64,000 bases of DNA from Nemania diffusa (GCA_038501195.1 JBBPUQ010000001.1:4092001-4156000), one strand, 5' to 3'. Positions 53,192 through 64,000 are shown, counted from the stretch's first letter. The notes: a model not told the origin generated them from the letters alone. Made by a program: numbers and translations.

Positions 53192-54335
53192 TATGAACTC
53201 GGAGAATGTCAAGGAAATAAACAGGTAGGTCTTTAGATACCGCTCTATGTTGGCCAGTCGATCATCGCAAGAGACACAAATGCAGTCATATTTATTTGAG
53301 CCATGACGGCCCTTCGACGGCCCCGTCACAGCACCACAAAACCACAGTGAGCCAATTGTCTCTTTCGCGTTATCGCACCTGTTCGTCTTACACCGACGCG
53401 ATGATAAATATTCGAAGACTTACCGAGGCAAGTCTGAGTAAGGACCATCCTAGTGTTCCACTTTTGCGGCCATTGCATATATCTTTTTTTATCTGGTCCT
53501 GTGTAGTGCAGGCTTGGCGTTTTGTCCTGGGTTGCTGGTTTTTTTTTCCCCCCTTCCTCCTCTCATATACTCCTCCCGTTCGTTTCGTATGTTGTTGACG
53601 GTAGGTAGGTACATCATTCGATAGTTTGTGATTGGGTCAACCCTTTCTTCCTTTCCCACTCTCACTATAACTCGTTGCGTAATACTACCCTACCTAGCGC
53701 CGATCTCTCTCTAAGCCGAATATTATTATTCTACACACATTGGAGATAATGCAGCTATGAATTAAACATACCTAGAACGAGAAATATATGGAACCACCTT
53801 ATTTCGGTAGTATATGAATTATAAGTTATCGCGTCTCGTCTAGCCTTCTACGATTTAATCCCGAGACAACGGCAAAAGCGATTTATACTTTGCTTCTTCA
53901 CGCAATTCTTATCAATATACCTACCGAGGGCTCGGAGATTGCCGTTCAAATTAAGTACAAAATGCACCCACTTAAAAATCTTAGGTCCCGCCTTTCCGAC
54001 CCGCTAAAACCCGCCGAGCTACTTGCAAGCCTCGGCATCCAACAAGCTTACCTACCTAGATAGTTGGATCCAGCATGAACTACGGGCATGTACCGGCCCT
54101 CGAGCGAGGTATCACCATTTGTAAAGACATAATGGCCGGCTACGACCAACACGCGAACCCGAACGCGAGCCCGATAGCACGTTTAAAAGGTAGAGATGTC
54201 CCCTGCGACGACGGAAGCGGTCCAGTGCGTCCTTGATGATATCATAGCATAGCTAGCTTAGCATATCATATCATACTTATACCATAGGTATACCATCCAC
54301 GTCGAAGAGAACCCAACTACTTCTTCAGAGACAAG
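53192..54335. promoter_or_regulatory. Divergent intergenic region between P450 and b5-reductase genes
   Basis: 1.1 kb separates the two starts. It contains CT-rich sequence at 53480-53580, GTAGGTAGGTAC at about 53602, CTACCTAG at about 54051, and a palindromic cluster atcatagcatag/cttagcatatcatatcat at 54237-54272. No gene is visible; it probably holds both promoters. Confidence 0.45.
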
Positions 54336-55768
54336 ATGGTAGTCGAAGATGTCGAGTATACGGCTAAGGACGTCGCTGCTCATAATACATCTACCGATGT
54401 ATGGATGACCATTCATGGCCAAGGTATAACCACTCCTTAATAAGACTGATGCTAACATTGCTAATTACCTCCTGCCTAGTGTACAATCTCACAAACTATC
54501 TTCTAGACCATCCTGGAGGCGCCGAGTTGCTCGTCGACGTTGCCGGTAAGGATGCGTCAGAAGAGTTCGACAATGCCGGCCACTCGGAGGATGCTTCTGA
54601 GATAATGGCTTTGTACCACGTTGGAAAACTGCAAGGGGGCGGCAGAAAAGCAAAGCCTCCGACTCGACTGGTGAAAGCCGCCACAGCAGAAAAGCCGAGC
54701 ACGGCGAAGAGTTCCATGAAGGCGGTGGCAAGTTTTGGCGCAGCACTAGCTGTTGGTTTGAGTACCGTGGGACTGTACCATGCAGCCAACCAGCGGGGAT
54801 TATTAGCTGCCTTACCGAAGCTCTCCAGGTCCAGGAGAACGCAAGGCCTCGGCTTCTTAGATGGGTTTCTCATCTCATCGGCAGTATTTGGTCTTGCTAG
54901 TACCCTCCTGTCCCGGAGGCTTCTCAAACTCCTGCACGCTCATCCCACCTTCATGAATTATCCTCCACACATCAAACTGCCTAAACGCGCCAAGCCAGAG
55001 CTACTTAGCCAAGGTGGGTGGCTACATCCAACAACATTCCAAACTCTCCCCTTAGTCAAGAAAGACTTAGTCGCGCCAAACACATACTATCTGGTATTCG
55101 AGCTTCCTACCCCTGAATCAGTACTTGGTCTACCCATTGGACAGCATGTGGCTATCACAGCCATTGTCGACGGCCAGGCAGTGACCCGATCCTACACTCC
55201 AGTTTCCAACAACGCTGATCGTGGCATACTCGAACTGATAATCAAGAGCTACCCTAATGGAAAGCTCACCGGTGGTTATCTCGCAAACCTTGAAGTCGGA
55301 GACGAGGTGAAGTTCCGTGGGCCGAAGGGGGCTATGCGATATAAGCGTGGCCACTCCAAGCGCATTGGTATGCTGGCAGGCGGATCAGGAATAACGCCCA
55401 TGTATCAACTGATCCGTGCCATATGCGAAGACCAGCGAGACACAACCGAGGTTAGCTTGATCTACGCCAACCGAACGGAGGAGGACATATTGCTCCGAAG
55501 CGAACTCGAAACCTTCGCAAGGAAATATCCCAAGAACTTCAAGCTATACTACATGCTGGATAGCCCTCCGCCGGAGTGGCAAGGGGGCGTAGGGTATGTG
55601 ACGAAAGAAATCATGGCGGAACGGTTCCCTACCGCAGATCCTGACTCGAAGGTCATGCTTTGCGGACCGCCGGGCATGGTAAACGCAGCAAAGAAGGCAC
55701 TCGTTGAGCTGGGTTTCGAGAAGCCGGGTGCGATGTCGAAAATGAGCGACCAGATTTTCTGCTTTTAG
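54336..55768 (+). CDS. Cytochrome b5 / NADH-cytochrome b5 reductase fusion protein
   Basis: Exons 54336-54423 and 54480-55768 (56-nt intron) encode 458 aa. A b5 heme domain is at the N-terminus: WMTIHGQVYNLTNYL, axial ligands His40 in DHPGGAE and His64 in NAGHSED. Two hydrophobic stretches follow (about 106-127 and 152-172), so it is probably membrane-anchored. Then comes an FAD/NAD(P) reductase of the CBR type: LPIGQHVAI, the FAD motif RSYTPVS, LKSYPNGKLTGGYL-type Lys/Gly segment, the NAD motif GGSGITPMYQLI and CGPPGMV near the end. Separate b5 and reductase proteins are usual; fused forms exist in fungi. Electrons from NAD(P)H would pass FAD to heme and then to acceptors such as desaturases, hydroxylases or P450s. 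Confidence 0.92.
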
Positions 55769-56250
55769 AGAGTCCCATTTCCTAGTTGCCGCTGTGTCGC
55801 AATAGAAGATGTAACACTGGTGGTCACCCGGGACCCTAATTTAGAGTGTACGAATATAATGGGGACAATAGGATATTAGATAGGACATGGGAATAACGAT
55901 ACCCAATCGAAGATAGACACAAGCCTAGATGACTACATATACTAATCTCATCTAAATCGACTTATCACTCTAACTGTTGAGGCTTTCTATCCTGTGCGTA
56001 TGTTATAGCATAAGCTACCTAGTTAGCAAAGTGTTAGTTACTAGTTATGAGGAAGTAGTGGGAGGCTGTATATAATAATTAGAGCACGACTTATACTCCT
56101 AGCTTACGCTTTTTGTCCGTAAATTAAATAATTATGTGATGTACTCAAATAATGATTTCAGAGGTCCCAGCGCTCCTATTATTGAAAAGTACATATAAGG
56201 GTTCGCTTGTTCAGGTTCAGATTGAACGTGTACACTTTGTGCCATTCGGT
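55769..56250. other. Intergenic between convergent genes
   Basis: 482 bp of AT-rich 3' flanks, nothing else seen. Confidence 0.5.
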
Positions 56251-57554
56251 TCATACCCGAAGTCGTTTATGCTCGCTGATTAGGGATATTTCTTCCTCTG
56301 AGATATCTTGATCTTCTGTAAAATCATCTAGGCCCCGCTTCATCCCCTGTTGGCTATTAGTCAATATCTCAATAATCGACGATCCAATACTGCTGGGGCT
56401 CCATGGGCACGGGCCTGTGTCGATGTTCTCCTCTTTAATAGGCTCAGGCGATAAAGAGTAGTCGGATTCAGTTGCATGGATGGAGATGACCTCGCACTCC
56501 TGCTTCGGGGTTTCATATTGCGTCCCCGGCTCTTCTTTGATAACTGCGAGGCGTTCTTCCATGTTCCGGCTGGCCATGTCATTGTTCGGGACACGACTGG
56601 CACAATTCTTTCGAGCTATCACTGCACGCTGCCTCCGGCCCCGGAACACGACATCAGAGTTGCCACGCTTGAGGACTTGCAATAGAGGTACTAAAAACCC
56701 ATCACCGCTTTTGGCTTCTTGAAGGTCGATTCGCTTCTCGTCACTTAACGTGTACCTTTTGAACTTTTCGAATTCGTACGGGGGCCAGACCTTAATGGGA
56801 CTCCCGTTCCTCCTTGCGTCGACGTAGTCAACGATATTCACTAGCACGCTCTTCAGGTTCGTTCTACAGCCTTCAATTGTGTCAAGCGGCTCAAGCCTGA
56901 CCTCTCGACACATATTCTGTAAGACCTGAAGTTGGAGCCTTCTCTTCTTCTCCTCTCTAGAGAGGTGCAGGTCATCTTTGTCCTCTTTCTTAATGTCATC
57001 ATCATCCCAGTCGGGGTCTTGAGAATAATGAAATAGCACTTCATCTGTATTGAGCGAGAGTGAGTGCGTGGTTGAGATCTAGAGCTCTGTACATCGCCAC
57101 CGAGCTAGGAACACAACTTACGGCGAATTGCATTTGTGCGCTCCTGCCGCCAGACTCGTGACCCGGGTGCAATATTCTGTGACGATGCGAAGCGCCCGAA
57201 CTCATCGTCGAAGTCTGCCTTGTCATCGGGCACGAAGTCCGGGACTTGGGAGAAGTAGGATTGCGATGCGTCGAATGCCTCGACCTTGACTGGTTGCTGC
57301 GTCACCTTCTTTATACTATTCGCCGGGGTAGTATATTGTTGGCCACGCTTCCATTCGGCGAAGAGCGCCGCGCCATTAGCTCCATCGCGCGTTTGACCGG
57401 TCGCAACGTAGAATGCGGCCTCGTCATGGGTGTTGAAGCCGCGGTATTGGTTTGGGCATCCCTCTATTTGTGCCTTGGCACTCTCCCAGTTGTTGTATAC
57501 GCCCAGAGTCCGGCCTTTACGGACGCCATAGTAGTTCTTGCGTTTCTTCCCCAT
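56251..57554 (-). CDS. RNase H1 N-terminal (viroplasmin-like) domain protein without RNase H catalytic domain
   Basis: Exons 57554-57122 and 57044-56251, with a 77-nt intron (GTAAGT ... tacag), give 408 aa. Residues ~7-50 form the hybrid-binding domain typical of eukaryotic RNase H1 and caulimoviral viroplasmin: YYGVRKGRTLGVYNNWESAK then IEGCPNQYRGFNTHDEAAFY. No DEDD-type RNase H catalytic domain follows. Instead there is an acidic middle and a Lys/Arg-rich helical region (LSREEKKRRLQLQVLQNMCR, EPLDTIEGCRTNLKSVLVNI), then a Ser/Glu-rich tail ending EHKRLRV. The domain binds RNA/DNA hybrids or dsRNA, so a nucleic-acid-binding role is likely. Splice joint: N-A-I-R-H-E-V-L-F-H-Y. Confidence 0.85.
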
Positions 57555-58360
57555 TTCAGTGACAATGAACGATATATTGATTACAGCATAACAGAGAGGG
57601 AGTTGAATGCCTCTAAATTGAGTACGATTAAGTCATTAAGTTTATTGGACGTGTCGAAACGCGTTTGCACGTTCTATGATACGCGGTTAGATTGGTGGAC
57701 CAATGACCAATGATGAACTACCTAACATAGATGTCTTGCATTTGCAGGGGTGGCCCAGACCAATCACTATTTTCTTCACGGCTCTCGACGATAGTTTTTT
57801 GGGCATAATAAACTATTTACCTACCTACTTCATGAAATGGGATGGGAAGGGTCTGAAGTTGAAGATATGCAAACCAACTCCCGCGTTCTGCTTGATATCT
57901 AAATTTCCCAAGAGATTCAGTCTGTTTCCTGTGAATTTGTATATCAAACTTTATATCTTGTTGACCTACGGCCAGATTCTGTTGTTAGTTCGACTCGTTG
58001 ATAGATCGGTTTCCCATCCGAGAGGCCAATACAAGAGGTAGCAATGTGGCTCGTCGCCACTATGATTGAGACTTGGGTGGCGCAAACCTGTTTGCCACCT
58101 GAAATGGTTGTTGGAAGGCCTCGTATAGGGAGGGCCATACGTACATATACCGACAAAACTATTTCTTTTCCACTTTCCGTTTTTAGTTTTCAGTTTTCAG
58201 TTTTTAAAAAGGCACGCAGTCAGCTAACACTTTGAAATAATAAGCTATTAATATTACTTATTTATATATTTATTATTTTAATTATTTGTATATTTAATTA
58301 GACTTAATTAGACCTGACTGACCTGGTTGATCCGATTGACTTAACTAGACCTGATTGCAC

Positions 58361-58415
58361 TGACTGACCTGACTGACCTGACTGACCTGACTGACCTGAC
58401 TGACCTGACTGACCT
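58361..58415 (+). repeat. TGACCTGAC tandem repeat
   Basis: Six nearly perfect 9-bp units (ctgactgac phase) end at 58415, inside the left arm of the fold-back element. The right arm carries diverged versions (gtcaatcaggtcagtcaggt). Confidence 0.8.
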
Positions 58416-58423
58416 ACACAACA

Positions 58424-58446
58424 TAATCAATTGAATTAATTGATTG
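58424..58446. repeat. Central palindrome of the fold-back element
   Basis: aatcaattgaattaattgatt is self-complementary apart from its middle and marks the turning point of the large palindrome. Confidence 0.6.
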
Positions 58447-59836
58447 AAGTTTATTTAAGTTGAGAATAGGTCAGTCAAGTCAGGTTTAGTTAGGTCAATC
58501 AAATCAACTAGGTTGGTTAGGTCGGCCAGGTCGGTCAGTGCAATCAGGTCAATCAGGTCAGTCAGGTCAGTCAGTGCAATCAGATCTAGTTAAGTCAATC
58601 GGATCAACCAGGTCAATCAGGTCAGTTAGCTTAGTTAATTATATAATTAATTTATTTATATACGTACGATTATAATTGTGTTAAATATTATGTTTATTTT
58701 TTTATAAGTAGGTAATAGTAATAGCTTGCTGTCGGTATTTTTGCTTTTGAAAACGGAAAAGTGAAAACAAAATAGTTTTGTCGGTATATGTACGTATGGC
58801 CCACCGTCCTCGTAGCTTGCCTAGAGCCAAGTAAGATTAATATAGCACTGCGTATTACTCGCCTAGACTAATATCATCTTAGTCTGCCTGACAGACACGA
58901 GGAGAGAGGCAAAACAGTCGGCCTATCCTCTCTCTTTGATAATTGGATCCGTACTATATCCTCATCTAGATACAAGTTTACCTTTTATTCGCATTGCCGT
59001 TAAGAGACGCTAAACCAAGTCACATCTCAAGGGCATAGTACTTTTGGGTTATAGAGTTTTCGATGCATCTACGCAGTATCTAGCTACCTATCACCTGCAA
59101 ACTCATCCTAAAACGACCGGGTTTCGCTGACTGCGTCTTGGCACTGTTACAATACCTATGTAGGTGTAAGTGGGTAGATATACCCCTGAGTGGACTGTAG
59201 TATGGGATCGAACGTGCATAAATTACCTAATTTGGTTGTTGGATTTTGTTGCAGGCTGGACAGGCAGGGGTACAGAATACAGCGTTACAACAAAATACAA
59301 CACAGGATTTTATTAACAGAGTACCAAATGTTGAGGCAGCAGCGGTAGATTTCCAACAAAGAGGATAGACTTCAGCTGGTCAGATTCTCTTAAAGTATAA
59401 ACTTCAGACCAGTGTAGATAGATTGATCGATCTACCTATCTAGACTAGGTAGTCAAGCTATAATAGTGGTACTACTGTATTCTTGGCAGCAACGTTGCCT
59501 AGATAGAGCCTAGATAGAGCAAGATCTTGGCGCCATCTTATTTTTAGGTATATATCCAGTTAACGACAATTCTTGTTCTTGACGGGTCTCCTTTTCTAAT
59601 CTACACCTATGTCTCTGCCTTATATGGTATACTTAATAGTGATTAATACATCACGTCGTCGTTCTTTTTCGTATAAATAGCACACTCGTTATTTGTTACT
59701 TTTTTCTTTTCATTTTATTCCTTGGTGATACCTATTTTTGTAGGCACTAGGAATATTATTTTTGCCTGTTGGGTGTTGTGAAGAAAGTTAGGAAACGCTA
59801 GTTCTTGAGTTGGAAAGAGGATTCTTTGATATCGCG

Positions 59837-60973
59837 ATGACGACCTCGGACCAGAACTTGCCGGCGGCCGGGGGACACGGGGACGAAGGCTTGGATATAA
59901 GTCATGATGCTGCCACACATCGAGCAAGCGAATTAAGCCAGACCGACAACGGGGATACACCACCACCGCTGCCACACCGTCCGGCCTCTACACGCCACCA
60001 ACCTCTCCCACAGCCATTCTACGGCCAGCACCAACAGGTCTATGTTCCGTATGCCGGACAACCAAACCAACAGTTGACTTACGCGACTCCTGTTCGACCA
60101 CTGCCGAAACAATCATCAGCCTACATTGCCACCAGACTCGGTCTTACGGCCCTCTCCTCGGTCTGGGGCATTATCATCATCGCACTGACGAGTATACTCT
60201 TGAGCGAAGGGACGAGCGCTGCAAGCGTGTCGCTGTATGCCTATGCCATCGTCGTAGCATCCATCCTGTGGAATACGGCAGAGCTCATCACGTACTGCGC
60301 GCGTTTACGCAAGCAAGCCCAGAGAGGCATTCACCCGGGCGCGCACGTCGGATTGAACCTGATCTTCTGGCTGGCGGGCGTCTTCGCGCTTCTCCTGACT
60401 GTCGCCATCTACGAAGGCGTCTCATACGATGTCCAGAGATGTGAAAGCAGCGTGGATGACGATGACGACTCTTCGTTTTCCTACTACGGCTACTACTGTG
60501 ACGAATACAAACCTTTCAGCTACTACAAGTGGAATATCCTCCCGGTCCTCCGCGCACTCATCGCCATCTTTGCGCTCTGGACGATCAACCACTTCGTGCT
60601 TTTCGTGCTGGCTTGCATCGACACTCATAAGCGCAACGCCCTAAAGCCCGCAGCCTTTGTCATGCCGATGCCCGCCGCCAACGGCGTTCCTACGCAGGCC
60701 ATGTATTATCCTCAACAAGCCGCTACGCAGTCAATGCAGCCGACGCAACCAATGCAGTATTATCCGTATCCGATCATGGTGCAGCCGCAGTCCGCGCATC
60801 TAGCGGGGGCTGAGTCGCGAACGCCGGTTTCGAATGAGAAGCTGCCCGCGCAACAACAGTCCGCGCAAGTTGACCGAAATCTTGCTGGCTTTTACGCGCC
60901 TGCTTCTGCTTCAGCTCCAGGGCCTTCGGCGCACGCGGTACCAAATAACACCAGCGTAACCTCGCCGGCATAA
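59837..60973 (+). CDS. Fungal four-TM (MARVEL-like) membrane protein
   Basis: A single exon gives 378 aa from ATG at 59837. A disordered Pro/Gln-rich N-terminus (1-90) is followed by four hydrophobic helices at ~101-122, 131-154, 171-192 and 235-260. Between the third and fourth lies an extracellular-type loop with a Cys pair, acidic DDDDD and many Tyr residues (SYYGYYCDEYKPFSYY). The C-terminus is Gln/Pro/Ala-rich. Four TMs with this spacing resemble MARVEL-type proteins such as Nce102 and Mug-type eisosome proteins, but the assignment is from topology only, with no decisive motif. Confidence 0.82.
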   Translation: MTTSDQNLPAAGGHGDEGLDISHDAATHRASELSQTDNGDTPPPLPHRPASTRHQPLPQPFYGQHQQVYVPYAGQPNQQLTYATPVRPLPKQSSAYIATRLGLTALSSVWGIIIIALTSILLSEGTSAASVSLYAYAIVVASILWNTAELITYCARLRKQAQRGIHPGAHVGLNLIFWLAGVFALLLTVAIYEGVSYDVQRCESSVDDDDDSSFSYYGYYCDEYKPFSYYKWNILPVLRALIAIFALWTINHFVLFVLACIDTHKRNALKPAAFVMPMPAANGVPTQAMYYPQQAATQSMQPTQPMQYYPYPIMVQPQSAHLAGAESRTPVSNEKLPAQQQSAQVDRNLAGFYAPASASAPGPSAHAVPNNTSVTSPA

Positions 60974-62150
60974 AGTGTATAAAAGTGTAATAGAGAAAGA
61001 AGGAGTGGTCACTTCTCAAAAAAGCTTTTCTGTTCTATTTGACGAACTATGAAGATGGACGAAGGGATTCTTGCGTGTGTTGTTGGACAAGCATGAGCCT
61101 TTGTGGTGTGTCAAAGTTTTGCATGAGGAAAAAATATACCCGCAACGGTTAGCATGAGCCATTGATAATAATTGGATGATACCCTACCCTTTCTAGTTGC
61201 TGCCGCCTTTTCTTATCAAGTCTCGATTTTCTTTCGCCTTGATATAGCGCAGGGGCCCCATGTCACCTAGAAGCCCGCCCTTTATACGGTAGGTATGACA
61301 GTGGCATACTCGCTATCGACAAGATGATTCAACGTGACTTTTAACTTATTCGAGGATCCAAGGTGTCTGCGTACCTGTTACCCCCGAGTTGTAAGCGAGG
61401 GTAGTGTACCTACTAGAGGAAATGACCACGAATTGCGCATAATAGCTTTATCTAGACGGTTGTCTTATGAGTTTGTAGCGTTTTTTATAGTCGTCGCCAT
61501 TCGATAAGAAAGTTTCTTGTCAAACTATCCCGAAGAGGCGTCGATATGCTTTCTCGGTATTTCGTAGAATCTCCTATGTTACCTCTTCGAACGGAGCGGT
61601 AAACACAGCGCTAGGCTTTCCAAGCTATTCACTGCCGTCAACCCATGATGTTGGTCTCAGGTCTTCTGGAAGCGACGGCAGCTATTGAGTGAAAGTGGCG
61701 ATAAAGTTGCCAAAGTATCACTCTATACGCGGACATAGTACATACATCGTACGTTGACGATCCAGCCCAACCCAGCCCAACCCAACAGCCAATCTCCCCA
61801 CCCCTAGTTCAAGGCGCACCCTAGATAGAGGGGAGGAGACAGGACCCAAAGTCGAGTGTATTGTTTATACGTATATAAGTATGCGTGGTCCGCGGCTCGC
61901 TAAATGCCTTCAATGCCGGTCACACTTACCTTTACTTGGACCCCCGCGTTGTTAGTTCTGTTCTCTTACCTAGGTAGTGAGAGAACGACCTTAACCCTGC
62001 TCACTCGAGGTGTAGTTTTGTGTTGGCATATAGGGTCCACAATCTAGCTACGAGAGTATTGTTAGAAATAAACCTTCTAGATTGATTGAATTGATTGGTG
62101 TGATTATTGTTGTTGTGTGTTACCGCTGTTCTGAGAGATTTTTCTCTAGC
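60974..62150. other. Intergenic leading into AT isochore
   Basis: No credible gene. A small direct cccaacccagcccaaccc tandem lies at about 61767-61787. Ordinary base composition ends sharply near 62150. Confidence 0.5.
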
Positions 62151-63486
62151 ATATAAAATAAGTATATAAATAGAACTTTTTGAAACAGAAAATATTTTTT
62201 TCTAGTTAAAGCTTTTTAATATTTAAAATATAGAGCTTAATTTATTTTTTATATATTTAATATATTTTTATAAAACTAAGTTTTTAAAATATTGTTTTAA
62301 TTAATATAAAAAGTTTAAAATAAATTATAATTTAATTTAGTAATTGTTTTAAAAATATTAATAATAAAGCAGCAAAAAAACTAGTTGTTATTTAAACAAA
62401 TAAACAGTTTAAAAATATACTGACTTTTTTTATTAATTTTTTATTATATTTTTAAATATTTTAAGTAATTTAAATTAATTTAGCAATATAATAAAATAAT
62501 AAATATATATATTTAAATAAATAAGCAATATAATAAAATATATATTATTTTTTTGATTTTTTATTATATTTTTAATTGATTTAAAAACTATATATTAGTT
62601 TTAGTTTATATTAATCGATTTAAAAACTATAAAATTATTTTTAAAAGTATTAAAATCGATTTAAAAACTATAAGCTAATTTTAAATTAATAACTTATTAA
62701 TTTTTTTTTTAAAACTTTTTTTTAAAACTTTTAATTTTTTATTAATAGCTTTTTTTATTTGTTTTATTTATAATTTTTTTTTTATATTAATTAAATTAAA
62801 TTGTTGTAAAAAAAATTTTTATTTTTTTTTTATAAGATTTTTTATAAATTTATTTGTAATTATTTTATTTATAAATATATATTTAATTTATAAATATTTT
62901 TATTAAATTTTTTGTTTTAATTAATAATTATATATATTAATATATTTTAATTTAATTTTTAAAACTATTATTTTTTTATTTATTAATTTTATTATTTATT
63001 AATTATTATATTTAATTATTATATAATTTTTTTTTAATTTAAAGTTTAGTTTTTTAAAAAATCTATTATAGAGTAAAAAAAACTATAAGTTAAATATAAT
63101 ATAATAAATAGTATATAGCTAATAATATATATTATATAAAATTAAAGCTTAAAAAAAAGAAATTTTTTTTTTAAAATATATATAAAATAAATATATACAA
63201 ATATATTAGTACTTTTTTAAATTTTAGCTTTTAGATTTTAATAATTATTTTTTTTTTTAGTTTAAATTATTTTTAACTTAATTGTAAAAATTAATTATAA
63301 ATCAATTAATTTAAATATATAAATTAATTAATTGATTTATTAGTTTAATTAATTAAAAATATAAATAATATATAATTATATATAAATATTTAAATATTTT
63401 ATAAATTGCTAATTTTTAAAAATAATTTATATTTTTATTAGCGTAATTTTATATATAAACAAAAATATATAAAGTTATAAATCTGC

Positions 63487-63528
<42 letters not shown>

Positions 63529-64000
63529 TGCTATTAATTTTATTAACTTTTATTTAACAAGTTTTTTTTTGCTATTTATACCCGTTTTTAAATTATTTTT
63601 ATACTTTTTTTTTTTTTTTTTTATATTTTATTTGTTACTATTGTTTTTAATATATTTTTATATTATTAAATTGTTTATATTTGCAACTATTAATTTAAAT
63701 ATTAAAACAAGTTTTAAATTATAGTTATTTTGTTAATATATTATTTTTACTTTAAATATTTTTATAATTTTTTTTAATTTAAAAATATTAAATTTTTAAA
63801 AATTTGCTGCTTTTTTAAAAATTTAAAAAGTTTTATATATAGTAACTATTAAAAAAGCTACAATATTTATAAATTTATAAATAATTTTATATTTGTTTTA
63901 ATTTTATTTTATTATTAAAGAATTAATTATTTGTTATAATAATTTTTGATATAGTTTATTTATATAAAATTTTAAAGTTTAATATTAATTTATTTGATTT
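62151..64000. repeat. AT isochore (over 90% A+T), extends beyond window
   Basis: G and C almost vanish; the tract consists of ta/ttt/aaa with long T-runs, the longest being 30-35 T at about 63491-63525, and a T18 run near 63607-63622. No ORF is possible. The composition suits heavily RIP-mutated repeats, a centromere flank or a subtelomere. Confidence 0.85.
62575..62672. repeat. Direct triplet of an 18-bp unit within the isochore
   Basis: attgatttaaaaactata (62575-62592) is followed by atcgatttaaaaactata at 62614-62631 and 62655-62672, spaced 39 and 41 bp. It is a surviving short repeat in the AT tract, perhaps from an older tandem array. Confidence 0.6.

Larger units (their letters stand above)
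58126..58807. mobile_element. Palindromic fold-back / MITE-like element
   Basis: Perfect 33-bp inverted termini are at 58132-58164 and 58770-58802 (both begin GGGCCATACGTACATATACC when read inward). Further inside, 58308-58372 is matched in reverse by about 58561-58632. The centre is an AATCAATT...AATTGATT palindrome near 58424-58446. The left arm carries ctgac repeats. The element is flanked by CCTCGTA at 58119-58125 and 58808-58814, a likely 7-bp target duplication. No transposase ORF is present, so it is non-autonomous. The TIR plus ~7-8 bp duplication is suggestive of hAT, which is inference. Confidence 0.8.
57555..59836. other. Intergenic with fold-back element
   Basis: No protein gene in 2.3 kb. 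It holds the palindromic element 58126-58807 and AT-rich flanks. ORFs at 57703-58041 and 58044-58235 are short and partly overlap the element's arm. Confidence 0.5.

Noticed and set aside
58044..58235. 63-aa ORF at the left edge of the fold-back element
   Set aside because: It runs across the flank and the left terminal repeat, and the region is explained by the mobile element.
61767..61800. cccaaccc-type tract as a telomere repeat
   Set aside because: The units are cccaaccc, not CCCTAA, and it is only about 30 bp long.
1..64000. CRISPR arrays, prophage or bacterial operons
   Set aside because: The sequence is eukaryotic throughout, with spliceosomal introns and Pol III tRNA signals; no spaced identical repeats of that kind are seen.

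Overview
The window is nuclear DNA from a filamentous ascomycete (Pezizomycotina; the gene set and intergenic style fit a Sordariomycete, which is an inference). Genes are monocistronic on both strands. They carry short spliceosomal introns of about 48-180 nt with GTRNGT donors, CTAAC-type branch points and YAG acceptors. tRNA genes have eukaryotic internal A and B boxes, and a long AT-only tract closes the window. Exons were joined by eye using splice signals, reading frame and protein-family knowledge; no search was run.

Layout. 1-6.5 kb: end of the ETF alpha-subunit gene, converging on a mitochondrial adrenodoxin/ferredoxin-NADP reductase, then a 4-TM protein with a disordered tail and a DUF1275 membrane protein with a 30-nt microexon. 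6.5-10.3 kb: no gene. 10.3-11.7 kb: isocitrate-lyase/PEP-mutase family enzyme. 11.7-15 kb: AT-rich, LTR-like relic. 15-19.7 kb: propeller-like protein, a dispersed LTR copy, intron-containing tRNA-Ile(UAU), an alcohol-acetyltransferase-like enzyme. 20.7-31.4 kb: PLAC8-like Cys-rich protein, secreted ricin-B-type lectin, and two large disordered proteins (713 and 1093 aa). 31.4-34.7 kb: mostly empty, with gene debris. 34.7-39.6 kb: eEF1B-gamma-like GST, solo LTR, a tRNA cluster (Lys, Ser, Pro) and a D-2-hydroxyacid dehydrogenase. 40.6-49.7 kb: kelch membrane protein, an unrecognised 421-aa protein and a Def1-like RNA polymerase II degradation factor. 51.4-57.6 kb: cytochrome P450 divergent from a cytochrome b5/b5-reductase fusion, then an RNase H1 N-terminal-domain protein. 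58.1-58.8 kb: palindromic fold-back element. 59.8-61 kb: a second 4-TM protein. 62.15-64 kb: AT isochore, over 90% A+T by eye.

Most unusual observation: the tRNA-Lys(CUU) gene at 37217-37349 is interrupted in its T arm, not the anticodon loop, by 60 nt that look like a spliceosomal intron (GTGAGT donor, TACTAAC branch site, AAG end). Removing it restores a perfect tRNA. Nearby, tRNA-Ser and tRNA-Pro are 39 nt apart with no Pol III terminator between them.

How genes might work together: ETF and the adrenodoxin-reductase homologue are both mitochondrial electron-transfer proteins. The P450 and the b5/b5-reductase fusion share a divergent 1.1-kb intergenic region and could be redox partners. 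No secondary-metabolite cluster or prokaryote-style operon is visible.
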